Assembly: GCF_009495755.1 (NCBI RefSeq)
Contig: NZ_WIBJ01000015.1
Coordinates: 94,495 to 158,494 of the forward strand
Source: Flavobacterium sp. LMO8
GTDB lineage: Bacteria; Bacteroidota; Bacteroidia; Flavobacteriales; Flavobacteriaceae
Length of the DNA stretch: 64,000 bases
Direction: 5' to 3'
Shown here: piece by piece, positions 43,593-51,747 of the stretch
How positions within the stretch are numbered: the stretch's first letter is position 1
How the letters are laid out: the number at the start of each line of letters is the position of its first letter
Made by a program: the position numbers and the translations under genes
The notes under the pieces: model-generated
The model's input: only the letters and a program-made list of their open reading frames with translations
Told to the model about the DNA's origin: nothing
Databases searched by the model: none

Positions 43593-44744
43593 ATGCTTTT
43601 TAGAGATATTTTAGGACAGGAACATATTAAAAATCACTTAACTAAGAGTGCCGAAGCCGGAAGAATTCCGCACGCACAGTTGTTTGTGGGTCCCGAAGGT
43701 TGTGGTACACTTCCTATGGCGATTGCATATGCGCAATATATTTTGTGTGGCAATATTGGTGGAGAAAATGTAGGCAAAAACACCACTTGTAACCTAAAAT
43801 TCGAACATTTTTCGCATCCCGATTTGCATTTTGTTTTTCCAGTTGCCACTACAGATAGCATAAAAAGTCATGCAGTTAGTGATAATTTCATGGTAGAATG
43901 GCGCCAATTTTTAACCGAATCACCTTATGGAAGTTTGTTTGATTGGTTGAAAAACCTCGGAATTCAAAACAAGCAAGGTTTAATTGGTGTTGATGAAGCT
44001 ACTGAAATCAATAAGAAGTTAGCGTTAAAAGCCTACGAAGGTGGTTACAAAGTCATGATCATTTGGATGGCGGATAAAATGAATGGTCCTTCGGCAAATA
44101 AATTATTGAAATTATTAGAAGAACCACCAGCTAAAACCGTTTTTATTTTAATTACCGAAAGCACGAGCGATATGTTGCAAACCATTCTTTCCCGTTGTCA
44201 AGTGATTGATTTCATTGGTTTGAGCGAAAGTGTAATTGCAGAAGCTCTGGTTTCATGTGAAAATTGTGAGCCAATAGTTGCTAAAAAAATCGCACATCAA
44301 AGTGAAGGAAATTATAACAAAGCTTTGCATTTTTTACGAAAAGAAGACGATGAATTTCCGTTTGACGAATGGTTTGTGGAATGGGTAAGAAGTGCTTTTC
44401 GTGCCAAAGGAAATGCAGCAGCTATTAACGATTTAATTGCTTGGAGCGAAAACATTGCATCTACCGGAAGAGAAACGCAAAAACAATTTTTACACTATTG
44501 CATTCACTTTTTCAGACAAGCTTTATTGCTTAATTATCAAGCGAATGATTTGGTTTTCCTAGAAACAAAAGTGCCTAAATTTGAATTGGAAAAATTTGCT
44601 CCGTTTGTAAATGGCGCCAATATTTCAGATATTTACAAAGAATTAGAAGATGCTATTTACCACATTGAAAGAAACGGAAATAGCAAAATCATCTTAACCG
44701 ATTTATCCATAAAACTAACACGATTAATCCATAAAAACGCATAA
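43593..44744 (+). CDS. holB: DNA polymerase III clamp-loader subunit delta prime
   Basis: The 383-residue protein is an AAA+-fold clamp-loader subunit. The P-loop is degenerate (VGPEGCGTLPMA, no Lys-Ser/Thr), as expected for the non-hydrolysing delta prime, while the LLEEPPAKTVFILIT and SRCQVIDF segments are intact. It belongs to the replisome clamp loader. It is followed 2 bases later by a DoxX-like gene. Separation from DnaX-type subunits rests on the P-loop and overall pattern. Confidence 0.88.
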   Translation: MLFRDILGQEHIKNHLTKSAEAGRIPHAQLFVGPEGCGTLPMAIAYAQYILCGNIGGENVGKNTTCNLKFEHFSHPDLHFVFPVATTDSIKSHAVSDNFMVEWRQFLTESPYGSLFDWLKNLGIQNKQGLIGVDEATEINKKLALKAYEGGYKVMIIWMADKMNGPSANKLLKLLEEPPAKTVFILITESTSDMLQTILSRCQVIDFIGLSESVIAEALVSCENCEPIVAKKIAHQSEGNYNKALHFLRKEDDEFPFDEWFVEWVRSAFRAKGNAAAINDLIAWSENIASTGRETQKQFLHYCIHFFRQALLLNYQANDLVFLETKVPKFELEKFAPFVNGANISDIYKELEDAIYHIERNGNSKIILTDLSIKLTRLIHKNA

Positions 44745-44746
44745 TT

Positions 44747-45136
44747 ATGATACAAGTTGCTCCTCTTTTAGTTTTAGCTTTTTTAGCCATCACTTTTTTA
44801 CAATCTGGATATGATAAAATTAAAGATTGGAAAGGCAATGTAGAATGGCTTAATGGACATTTTGCGAATACGATTTTAGCCAAACAAGTTCCGTTTGCTT
44901 TAGGAATTGTTCTTTTATTGGAAGTAGTTTCTGGAATTTTATGTGTTTCGGGAATTATCCAACACTTAGTACAAGATGTAGTAATTAGAGGTTTAGGTTT
45001 TTATGGTGCAATTTTGTCTTGTATTACGTTACTTTTCCTTTTGTTTGGTCAACGTTTAGCAAAAGATTACGATGGCGCAAGAACTATTGTTATTTACTTT
45101 ATTCCAGCCGTTTTAGTGGTTTTTTGGTTGAATTGA
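44747..45136 (+). CDS. DoxX-like integral membrane protein
   Basis: The 129-residue protein has four hydrophobic segments (about 4-20, 45-66, 75-97, 107-127) and the DoxX-type start (FLAITFLQSGYDKIKDW). DoxX family members are small membrane proteins with poorly defined redox roles. It begins 2 bases after the delta prime gene, so it is co-transcribed, though the functional link is unclear. Confidence 0.8.
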   Translation: MIQVAPLLVLAFLAITFLQSGYDKIKDWKGNVEWLNGHFANTILAKQVPFALGIVLLLEVVSGILCVSGIIQHLVQDVVIRGLGFYGAILSCITLLFLLFGQRLAKDYDGARTIVIYFIPAVLVVFWLN

Positions 45137-45169
45137 TTTTTGGTCCAAAAGAGATTTCACTTGTTCAAG

Positions 45170-45190
45170 AGATGCTTAACAGCATGACAA
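45170..45190 (+). repeat. Hairpin repeat P45a
   Basis: AGATGCTTAACAGCATGACA plus A. The stem is ATGCT/AGCAT. It is the first of three copies between the DoxX-like gene and the GIY-YIG stop. Confidence 0.8.
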
Positions 45191-45226
45191 ACTTCATGTG
45201 GAAAAAATGGGTTTAAACTTTGTGTG

Positions 45227-45247
45227 GGATGCTTAGCAGCATGACAA
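45227..45247 (+). repeat. Hairpin repeat P45b
   Basis: GGATGCTTAGCAGCATGACA plus A; same stem as P45a with a loop change. Confidence 0.8.
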
Positions 45248-45287
45248 ATTTGAGAGTAAAATAATCGCAAAAACATCAACACAACGT

Positions 45288-45308
45288 TTGTCATGCTGTT
45301 AAGCATCT
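45288..45308 (-). repeat. Hairpin repeat P45c, minus orientation
   Basis: The reverse complement is AGATGCTTAACAGCATGACA plus A, identical to P45a. It ends 10 bases before the GIY-YIG stop codon and is inverted relative to P45d on the other side of that gene. Confidence 0.8.
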
Positions 45309-45318
45309 CTTTTACTTC

Positions 45319-45630
45319 TTATGAAAAGCGTTTATTCAAAAATTCCATGTTGGGATTGAATTCTTTTATTAACTCCATTTTCAAGTCTCTTCTTAAAAGT
45401 TTAATTTCCTTTTCTCTGGCAATTGCTTGTTGAATCCAGCCATATTTTTCGTAATAAATCAAATAATTAAGGTTGTATTTTGCTGTAAAACTGTTTGGAT
45501 TTAGTTTTTCATTGTGTTCTTCTAATCTTCTTTTTAGATTATTTGTAACTCCTGTGTAAAGAACGGTTTTGGCTTTGTTTGTTAGAATGTAAACGTAAAA
45601 GTTGTAGATTCCTTCTGTGAATTCGATCAT
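45319..45630 (-). CDS. Small GIY-YIG endonuclease-domain protein
   Basis: The 103-residue protein is a single GIY-YIG domain: FYVYILTN and LYTGVTNNLKRRLEEH carry the name-giving motif, followed by the metal-binding Glu region (AIAREKEIKLLRRD). Stand-alone domains of this size (UPF0213-like) are common in Bacteroidota and often multi-copy; their substrate is unknown. It is bracketed by inverted copies of hairpin repeat P (45288-45308 and 45659-45679), with two more copies nearby. No promoter is evident. Whether the repeats are its target is the open question. Confidence 0.9.
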   Translation of the reverse strand: MIEFTEGIYNFYVYILTNKAKTVLYTGVTNNLKRRLEEHNEKLNPNSFTAKYNLNYLIYYEKYGWIQQAIAREKEIKLLRRDLKMELIKEFNPNMEFLNKRFS

Positions 45631-45658
45631 GATTTTGGCTTTTAAAGTGTTATATGTG

Positions 45659-45679
45659 AGATGCTTGACAGCATGACAA
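45659..45679 (+). repeat. Hairpin repeat P45d
   Basis: AGATGCTTGACAGCATGACA plus A. It lies 28 bases upstream of the GIY-YIG start codon and 20 bases after the helicase stop. Confidence 0.8.
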
Positions 45680-45699
45680 CTTTGAGGGTAAAATTCTAT

Positions 45700-47973
45700 T
45701 TAACCCAAACTCGCTTTATACAATCGCAACTCGTCCCAAGTGAATGTATCGCCGTGGATTTCTTTTAATTCGCCCAAACTTTCACCTTTAAAATCTTTGA
45801 AAGCGGCTTTTAAATCCGAAATTTTATCTTCTGGTAAAATGTCGGAAATTTGCACAATTTCCATTTGAATTAACTTAGCAAAATGGTTGTAAATCGTTTG
45901 TGGTGTTAGCTTTCGCTGTTTCGCAATTTCGTAAATCGATAAGTTTTGTTTCCACAATTCTAGCGTATCTTCGTAAGTCGATTTTTTTGGCTCTTTTGTT
46001 TTTTTCTTTTTCGAATCGGTGTAATACGAAACATCTTCATCGTCTTCTACTAAAGCAGCATGCGAAGTTCTAAAGCGTTCTGCCACAACCACTAACTTAT
46101 TGATTTTGTAGGTACTCATGTCTTCCGAAATTAAATTTTTCTTCGAAATTTCTTTTCCTTCGACAATGATGTTGGTGAGTAATTTTGCTTTTTTAAGTTG
46201 TAAAATCGCTTTGATTTGGAGTTCTTCTAACACCAGTAATTCATCATGAAACGTTTTTACTTTTTTGATGCGTTTGACTTCTTCAATTTTCAACAACAAT
46301 TCTTCAGCAACAACATCTAACGTTTTGAAAAAATATTGATAAGCCGCATCACAACGTTCTTTTATGAAATTCACATCCAAATTTTCAACGTAGAAAATTT
46401 TCTGCAATTGCGATAGAAATTTTCCAGAAGGTTCTAAAATTTCAGCTATTTTTTGTTGTTGCGTTTTTGCCCAATTGTTATGCTTTGTTTTTGGCGATTT
46501 CGGTGCTTCGGAATTATAACTAAATAAATGATTGCGCCATTCTTGACCTAATTCTTTGAAATCAAATGAATTAAGTAAAGTATTCAACCAGAAAATCAAG
46601 GTTTCTTTAGCTAACGAATGTTGTAAGATTTCTTCCGAAGCTTTGTTTTCGGCATAATTAAGCACTTCTTCATCGCTTGAAATGCCATTCATTCGCAACG
46701 GAGAAAGCAAAATAAGCCCTTTTAACGAACGTAAACGCGATAAAGCCACATACGCTTGTCCAGGCGCAAAAACTTGCGATACATCGAGCGCTGCTTTGTC
46801 AAATGTTAACCCTTGACTTTTATGTACAGTAATTGCCCATGCTAACTTGATAGGGTAGTGGACAAAAGTTCCGATGACTTCTTCTTCTATTTCTTTAGTA
46901 TTTTCGTTGACTTTGTAGCGAATATTTTGCCACTCGTAGCGTTCGACTTCAATCGTTTTGTTTTCTTCAGGAAAATGAACAAAAATTTCCTTTTCGGTTA
47001 ACGAACTTATGACGCCCATTTTTCCGTTGAAAAATTGCTTTTCGAAATTCAAATCGTTTTTAATAAACATGACTTGCGCTCCGACTTTAAGTTGCAATTT
47101 TTCTTCTAATGGATAAATTTTTTCAGGAAAATCAGCTGTGATTTCTGGTAAATAAGTGAATTGTTTCCCCTCTAAATCTTTTAATGACTGCGCATTTATG
47201 GTATCGGCTTTAGAATTGTGTGTGGTTAAAATGATAAAACCTTTATTTTTCTTCAGATCAAAATTGGGTTGTACAAATTGATTTAGAATCTTGACATCTT
47301 CCGAAGTAATTTTATTGTGTCGTAAATTGTTCAAAACATCAATAAACTCGGTATCGGTTTGACGAAAAATTTTATCTAATTCGATGTATAAAGGCGGATA
47401 TTGCTGGATAATGTGCGAATGAAAAAAGAACATACCTCGATAATAATTCTTTAGCATTTCCCATTCTTCATTTTTCACTACTGGTGGTAATTGTAATAAA
47501 TCTCCTATAAATAAAACTTGTACTCCACCGAAAGGTCTTTCGTTTCTGCGTACTTTTCGCATCATAAAATCCATCGCATCTAACACATCAGCACGTAGCA
47601 TGGAAACTTCATCGATAACTAACAATTCCATATTTCGAATTACGGAACGTTTCACGTTATTCATTTTGAAATGACGTCCAAGAGAATCGCGATTTTCAAA
47701 TTTTAAAGTGTCTGAAAAATGTGGAAGTTGCTTATTATCAGGAATAAAAGCCGCAAAAGGCAATTGAAACATCGAATGAATCGTAACGCCATTTGCATTC
47801 AAAGCGGCAATTCCGGTAGGTGCGACAACAACTGTGTTTTTGTGTGTTGTGGCGATAATTTCCTTTAAAAGTGTGGTTTTTCCGGTTCCAGCTTTTCCGG
47901 TAAGGAAGATGGATTTATTGGTTTGATTAATAAATCGGAGGGTGTAACTAGCTGCGGCTGATAATGGTTCCAT
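45700..47973 (-). CDS. PIF1/RecD-like helicase with C-terminal helix-turn-helix
   Basis: The roughly 757-residue superfamily 1 helicase has Walker A TGKAGTGKTTLL, Walker B LLVIDEVSMLRADV, motif III GGVQVLFIGDLLQLPPV and the late UvrD-like motif AWAITVHKSQGLTFDKA. The C-terminal part has a charged helical region (an HRDC-like position) and a helix-turn-helix (about 690-735: LSIYEIAKQRKLTPQTIYNH). Such proteins unwind DNA 5' to 3' in repair or replication restart. I choose the ATG at 47973 (MEPLSAAAS) because the -7 element covers 47995-48002. Confidence 0.9.
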   Translation of the reverse strand: MEPLSAAASYTLRFINQTNKSIFLTGKAGTGKTTLLKEIIATTHKNTVVVAPTGIAALNANGVTIHSMFQLPFAAFIPDNKQLPHFSDTLKFENRDSLGRHFKMNNVKRSVIRNMELLVIDEVSMLRADVLDAMDFMMRKVRRNERPFGGVQVLFIGDLLQLPPVVKNEEWEMLKNYYRGMFFFHSHIIQQYPPLYIELDKIFRQTDTEFIDVLNNLRHNKITSEDVKILNQFVQPNFDLKKNKGFIILTTHNSKADTINAQSLKDLEGKQFTYLPEITADFPEKIYPLEEKLQLKVGAQVMFIKNDLNFEKQFFNGKMGVISSLTEKEIFVHFPEENKTIEVERYEWQNIRYKVNENTKEIEEEVIGTFVHYPIKLAWAITVHKSQGLTFDKAALDVSQVFAPGQAYVALSRLRSLKGLILLSPLRMNGISSDEEVLNYAENKASEEILQHSLAKETLIFWLNTLLNSFDFKELGQEWRNHLFSYNSEAPKSPKTKHNNWAKTQQQKIAEILEPSGKFLSQLQKIFYVENLDVNFIKERCDAAYQYFFKTLDVVAEELLLKIEEVKRIKKVKTFHDELLVLEELQIKAILQLKKAKLLTNIIVEGKEISKKNLISEDMSTYKINKLVVVAERFRTSHAALVEDDEDVSYYTDSKKKKTKEPKKSTYEDTLELWKQNLSIYEIAKQRKLTPQTIYNHFAKLIQMEIVQISDILPEDKISDLKAAFKDFKGESLGELKEIHGDTFTWDELRLYKASLG

Positions 47974-47994
47974 TTGGCATATAAATTTGAAATA

Positions 47995-48002
47995 CAAATA
48001 TA
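47995..48002 (-). promoter_or_regulatory. -7 element of the helicase gene
   Basis: Minus-strand TATATTTG, 21 bases before the ATG at 47973. It follows the terminator of the OmpH gene. Confidence 0.55.
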
Positions 48003-48020
48003 TAGAAACGATTATAAATA

Positions 48021-48046
48021 AAAAAGTCCCGATTACTCGGGACTTT
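48021..48046 (-). terminator. Terminator of the OmpH-like gene
   Basis: AAAGTCCCGA pairs with TCGGGACTTT around a 4-base loop. On the minus strand it runs into TTTTTATTT. It lies 4 bases after the stop at 48050. Confidence 0.85.
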
Positions 48047-48049
48047 CAA

Positions 48050-48625
48050 TTATTTTTTCTCTTCTTCCTTAGTGGCTACTTTGTCGTCTTTCTTTGTCGA
48101 TTTGTAAGCCTCATTTAATTCTTTTAAAACATCCTTTGTAATGTCATAATTGTCTTTCGCATACAAAATTGTTGCAGCATCACCTGTTCCATATACATAA
48201 TCATAACCTTTCTTTTTACCGTAATCTTTGATGAATTTTTTTACTTCACTAATTAAAGTATCTTTTAAAACGGCGCCTTCTTGCTGTAATTGTTGAATTA
48301 AAGCATTTTGCTCCATTCCTAATTGTTGTTCTCTTTGTTGTAATGAAGCACCCATTTGTTGTGCCCATTGTGGTCCTTTTGCTTGAGCATTTTTTTGAAA
48401 ATTTTGAGCTTCAGCTTGAAAAGCTCTAACTTTAGCTTCTAAAGGACGACCTAATTCTTCCGACTTAACTTTGAATTTATCATCTTCATCTTTAAATTTT
48501 TCGTATTTTTCGATTATTTCTGATGTGTTGATATATGCTGTTTTAAATTCTTTTGAATTTGTTTCTGTTTTGTTACATGCTAAAACGCTTAATGCAACAC
48601 CTAAAATCAATACTAATTTTTTCAT
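48050..48625 (-). CDS. OmpH/Skp-like periplasmic chaperone, lipoprotein
   Basis: About 191 residues: a type II signal peptide with lipobox LAC (Cys 17), then AYINTSEIIEKYEKF, a long coiled coil (about 45-125, rich in Gln and Ala) and a C-terminal KKGYDYVYGTGDAATILYA segment, the Skp/OmpH layout. Skp-type chaperones escort outer-membrane proteins; a lipidated form would be membrane tethered. The ATG at 48625 (MKKLVLIL) is chosen because it starts the signal peptide. The C-terminus is Lys/Glu-rich. Confidence 0.88.
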   Translation of the reverse strand: MKKLVLILGVALSVLACNKTETNSKEFKTAYINTSEIIEKYEKFKDEDDKFKVKSEELGRPLEAKVRAFQAEAQNFQKNAQAKGPQWAQQMGASLQQREQQLGMEQNALIQQLQQEGAVLKDTLISEVKKFIKDYGKKKGYDYVYGTGDAATILYAKDNYDITKDVLKELNEAYKSTKKDDKVATKEEEKK

Positions 48626-48866
48626 TTTTCTATATTGGTAATTAATAATTTTTCGTAAAAGTAATAATAAGTTGTAAAGTAACAAATTTGTTGCTTTTTT
48701 ATTTATTTTTCGATTATAAGGATTTCTTATTTAAACAACGCAATCTAATAGTTTAAAGCTATAGAAAGTGGCTTTTATAAATTAATTGAGATAAATCATT
48801 TAAAAATAGACAACAAATCATATCAAATTGAATGAAAAAATGTCTAAAATCGCTTTAAAATGATTT
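48626..48866. other. AT-rich spacer with no gene
   Basis: 241 bases between the methyltransferase stop and the OmpH start. I see a 12-base palindrome AACAAATTTGTT at 48681-48692 and no -7 consensus, hairpin or repeat unit of the families described elsewhere. Confidence 0.5.
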
Positions 48867-49715
48867 TTACTTGTTTTTTAGCACGTAAATATGTGATGAA
48901 AACTCCTTTTTGAAGAATCCCGACACATTTGAGATCAAACCAATAAAAAATCCTGAAATGAAATTCATTTTTCCAGTTTTATATTTTTCTGACAAAAGTG
49001 ACACATAAAAACTATCAAACCACATTGGTTTAATATCTTCTATATTCATATTTTGTTTGTCGAATAAATTTTCGATAGCTGTTTTTGAGAAATGCCACAA
49101 ATGTCGTGGCACATCATAAGCAGCCCAAAATTCTTTATAGTGATTTGCATCGTACGATTTGAAATTAGGAACCGCTATAATAATCGTTCCCGAAGGTTTC
49201 AACAAACGCTTCAATTCAGCAACTTGATGTTCAACATCCGGAACGTGTTCTAAAACATGCCACATGGTAATCACATCAAACGAATTGCTTTCTAATTTTT
49301 CAATCGTGTCGCCAAATTTAATTCCTTTTCCAACAGCAATTCCTTTTGCTTTATCATTAGGTTCGATTCCTAAGATTTCCCAATTCTGATTTTTAGCTTC
49401 TAAAAGAAAATCTCCTGTTCCGGCTCCAATGTCTAAAATTCTTCCTTTCAAAGGTTGGTACGAATTAATCAAACTGACTTTATCACGAATTGCTTTTCTT
49501 TTGATGAAGTGATACATTTTTTCAAACAACGTACGTTTTCCATCGGTGTGAGAGATATAATCTTCGAATTCGTAATACGAACCTAATTTATCTAACGTAG
49601 GTTGCGGATGCGTTTTTAAGATTTGATATTCCTCATTTAACAACAAGGAAAAAGATTCTCCAGAAACTGAAAAATCTTTAACGGTAATAAAACTTTTATC
49701 TTCTAAAAAATTCAT
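48867..49715 (-). CDS. Class I SAM-dependent methyltransferase
   Basis: The 282-residue protein has the Rossmann motif I ILDIGAGTGDFLLEAK (about 95-110), acidic motif II GIEPND, the FDVITMWHVLEHVPD post-II region and LKPSGTIIIAVPN. This is the Methyltransf_23/UbiG-like type; the substrate is unknown. It resembles enzymes in cell-surface glycan or lipid clusters, but the neighbours do not support a pathway. It is not RsmG, although it sits downstream of mnmG. Confidence 0.83.
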   Translation of the reverse strand: MNFLEDKSFITVKDFSVSGESFSLLLNEEYQILKTHPQPTLDKLGSYYEFEDYISHTDGKRTLFEKMYHFIKRKAIRDKVSLINSYQPLKGRILDIGAGTGDFLLEAKNQNWEILGIEPNDKAKGIAVGKGIKFGDTIEKLESNSFDVITMWHVLEHVPDVEHQVAELKRLLKPSGTIIIAVPNFKSYDANHYKEFWAAYDVPRHLWHFSKTAIENLFDKQNMNIEDIKPMWFDSFYVSLLSEKYKTGKMNFISGFFIGLISNVSGFFKKEFSSHIYVLKNK

Positions 49716-49763
49716 TTATTTTATTTTTGTGCGAAAGGCTTATTTTAATAGGGTTGACGGCGT

Positions 49764-49779
49764 TGTTTCACGTGAAACA
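49764..49779. promoter_or_regulatory. parS-like site 1 (TGTTTCACGTGAAACA)
   Basis: A perfect 16-base palindrome identical to the conserved bacterial parS consensus bound by ParB. It lies in the spacer between the methyltransferase and mnmG genes. Confidence 0.85.
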
Positions 49780-49785
49780 TTTTTT

Positions 49786-49820
49786 ACTGAATACTAAAAA
49801 CTGAACACTGAACACTTTCT
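49786..49820. repeat. Heptad repeat array H6
   Basis: Five units in perfect register: ACTGAAT, ACTAAAA, ACTGAAC, ACTGAAC, ACTTTCT. The array runs into the first base of the mnmG stop codon and starts 6 bases after parS site 1. Confidence 0.85.
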
Positions 49821-51691
49821 TATCTTCCCATATATATTAACAACACTGAAATATCACTTGGCGAAACTCCGCTAATTCGTGATGCTTGTGCGATAGTTCT
49901 TGGTCGAATTTTATTTAATTTTTGTTTGGCTTCAATTGAAATGGATTGGATTTTATCGAAATTGAAATTATCCGGAATAATCATATCTTCTAATCGAGTC
50001 AACTTATCAGCATTGTTTTTTTCCTTTTCGATATAACCAGAATACTTCACTTGAATTTCGGCTTGCTCAACTACTTCTTGATCTAAATTATGTTCTTCGA
50101 TATAAGCTGCTACTTTTTTAAACTTTCTAAAATCTTCCAAATCCAATTGAGGACGAGAGAACACTTTAAACATTTTATCGGGTTGACTCATTGGAGCAGA
50201 ACCTTTAGCTTCTAAAATCGGATTAGCTTCTTCAGGTTTTAAACTTGTTTCTCTAAAGAAATTTACCATTGCATCTGATTGGGAGAATTTTTGTTCCATT
50301 CGGATTAGTCGTTCTTCTTTAGCTAAACCTATTTCAAATGCTTTTGGTGTTAATCTAAAATCGGCATTATCTTGACGAAGTAAAGTTCTGTATTCAGCAC
50401 GCGAAGTAAACATACGATAAGGTTCTTCTGTACCTTTAGTAATTAAGTCGTCAATTAAAACTCCAATATACGCTTCATCTCTTTTAAGGATAAACGGTTC
50501 TCGATTCTGAACTTTTAAAGCAGCATTTATTCCTGCCATCAAACCTTGAGAAGCTGCTTCTTCATATCCAGTTGTTCCATTAATTTGTCCTGCGAAATAC
50601 AAACCTTCTACTAATTTAGTTTCTAAAGTGTGTTGCAATTGCGTAGGAGGGAAGTAATCGTATTCAATTGCATATCCTGGTCTGAAAAATTTCACATTCT
50701 CAAATCCGGCTACCGAACGTAAAGCTTTGAATTGAACATCTTCTGGTAACGAAGTAGAGAAGCCGTTGATATAATATTCGCAAGTTGTCCAACCTTCTGG
50801 TTCTACGAAAAGTTGGTGACGTTCTTTATCAGCAAAACGATTAATCTTATCTTCAATCGAAGGACAATATCTAGGACCTAAACTTTTGATTCTTCCGTTG
50901 AACATTGGACTTCTGTCAAAACCTTCACGTAAAATATCGTGCACTTCTAACGAAGTATAGGACATCCAACAAGAACGTTGTGTTTTTAAAGGAGCGGTCA
51001 AATTAGAATACGAGAATTTTTCTGGAACTTCATCACCAGGTTGTTCTGTCATTTTAGAAAAATCCAAAGAACGACCATCAACTCGTGGAGGTGTTCCAGT
51101 TTTCATTCTTCCCGATTCAAAACCTAATTTTACTAAATCTTCTGTGATTCCGAAAGAAGCACTTTCTCCTGCACGACCACCACCAAATTGCTTATCACCA
51201 ATATGAATCAATCCATTCAAAAAAGTTCCATTTGTCAACACAACTGACTTTGCTTTGATTTCCACTCCAAGTGAAGTTTTCACTCCAACAATCTTTCCGT
51301 TCTCAGCTAAAATCCCAGCCACCATTTCTTGGTAGAAATCCAAATTCGGAGTGTTCTCCAACATCGTTCTCCATTCATCCGAAAAACGCATTCTGTCCGA
51401 TTGCACTCTTGGCGACCACATCGCAGGACCTTTTGATTTATTCAACATCTTGAATTGGATTGCGGTCTTGTCTGAAACAATTCCAGAATATCCGCCCAAG
51501 GCATCAATCTCACGCACAATTTGTCCTTTTGCAATTCCTCCCATGGCAGGATTACACGACATCTGTGCAATGTTTTGAAGATTCATTGTCACCAAAAGAG
51601 TAGAACACCCCATATTGGCAGCAGCAGCAGCAGCTTCACAACCGGCATGTCCAGCACCCACAACAATTACATCATATTGATTTAAAAACAT
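49820..51691 (-). CDS. mnmG: tRNA uridine modification enzyme MnmG (GidA)
   Basis: The 623-residue FAD enzyme has the dinucleotide motif VVGAGHAGCEAA at the N-terminus, the family block MSCNPAMGGIAKGQIVREIDALGG, GRSLDFS and the C-terminal SRISGVSPSDISVLLIYMGR. With MnmE it makes carboxymethylaminomethyl-uridine at the wobble position of tRNAs. It is flanked by parS-like sites at 49764 and 51707. In many bacteria the gene lies close to the chromosome origin. Confidence 0.98.
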   Translation of the reverse strand: MFLNQYDVIVVGAGHAGCEAAAAAANMGCSTLLVTMNLQNIAQMSCNPAMGGIAKGQIVREIDALGGYSGIVSDKTAIQFKMLNKSKGPAMWSPRVQSDRMRFSDEWRTMLENTPNLDFYQEMVAGILAENGKIVGVKTSLGVEIKAKSVVLTNGTFLNGLIHIGDKQFGGGRAGESASFGITEDLVKLGFESGRMKTGTPPRVDGRSLDFSKMTEQPGDEVPEKFSYSNLTAPLKTQRSCWMSYTSLEVHDILREGFDRSPMFNGRIKSLGPRYCPSIEDKINRFADKERHQLFVEPEGWTTCEYYINGFSTSLPEDVQFKALRSVAGFENVKFFRPGYAIEYDYFPPTQLQHTLETKLVEGLYFAGQINGTTGYEEAASQGLMAGINAALKVQNREPFILKRDEAYIGVLIDDLITKGTEEPYRMFTSRAEYRTLLRQDNADFRLTPKAFEIGLAKEERLIRMEQKFSQSDAMVNFFRETSLKPEEANPILEAKGSAPMSQPDKMFKVFSRPQLDLEDFRKFKKVAAYIEEHNLDQEVVEQAEIQVKYSGYIEKEKNNADKLTRLEDMIIPDNFNFDKIQSISIEAKQKLNKIRPRTIAQASRISGVSPSDISVLLIYMGR

Positions 51692-51706
51692 CTTTTATAA
51701 ATATTA

Positions 51707-51722
51707 TGTTCCACGTGAAACA
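51707..51722. promoter_or_regulatory. parS-like site 2 (TGTTCCACGTGAAACA)
   Basis: 15 of 16 bases match the palindromic parS consensus, with C at the variable fifth position that is tolerated in known parS sites. It lies 15 bases upstream of the mnmG start codon. Confidence 0.8.
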
Positions 51723-51747
51723 TTTAAAAAAATTCTAGTTTATAAGC

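Noticed and set aside
48867..49715. rsmG (gidB) next to mnmG
   Set aside because: The protein is of Methyltransf_23/UbiG type and lacks the RsmG pattern.
49786..49820. CRISPR-like array
   Set aside because: Units are 7 bases without spacers or cas genes; it belongs to the heptad family.
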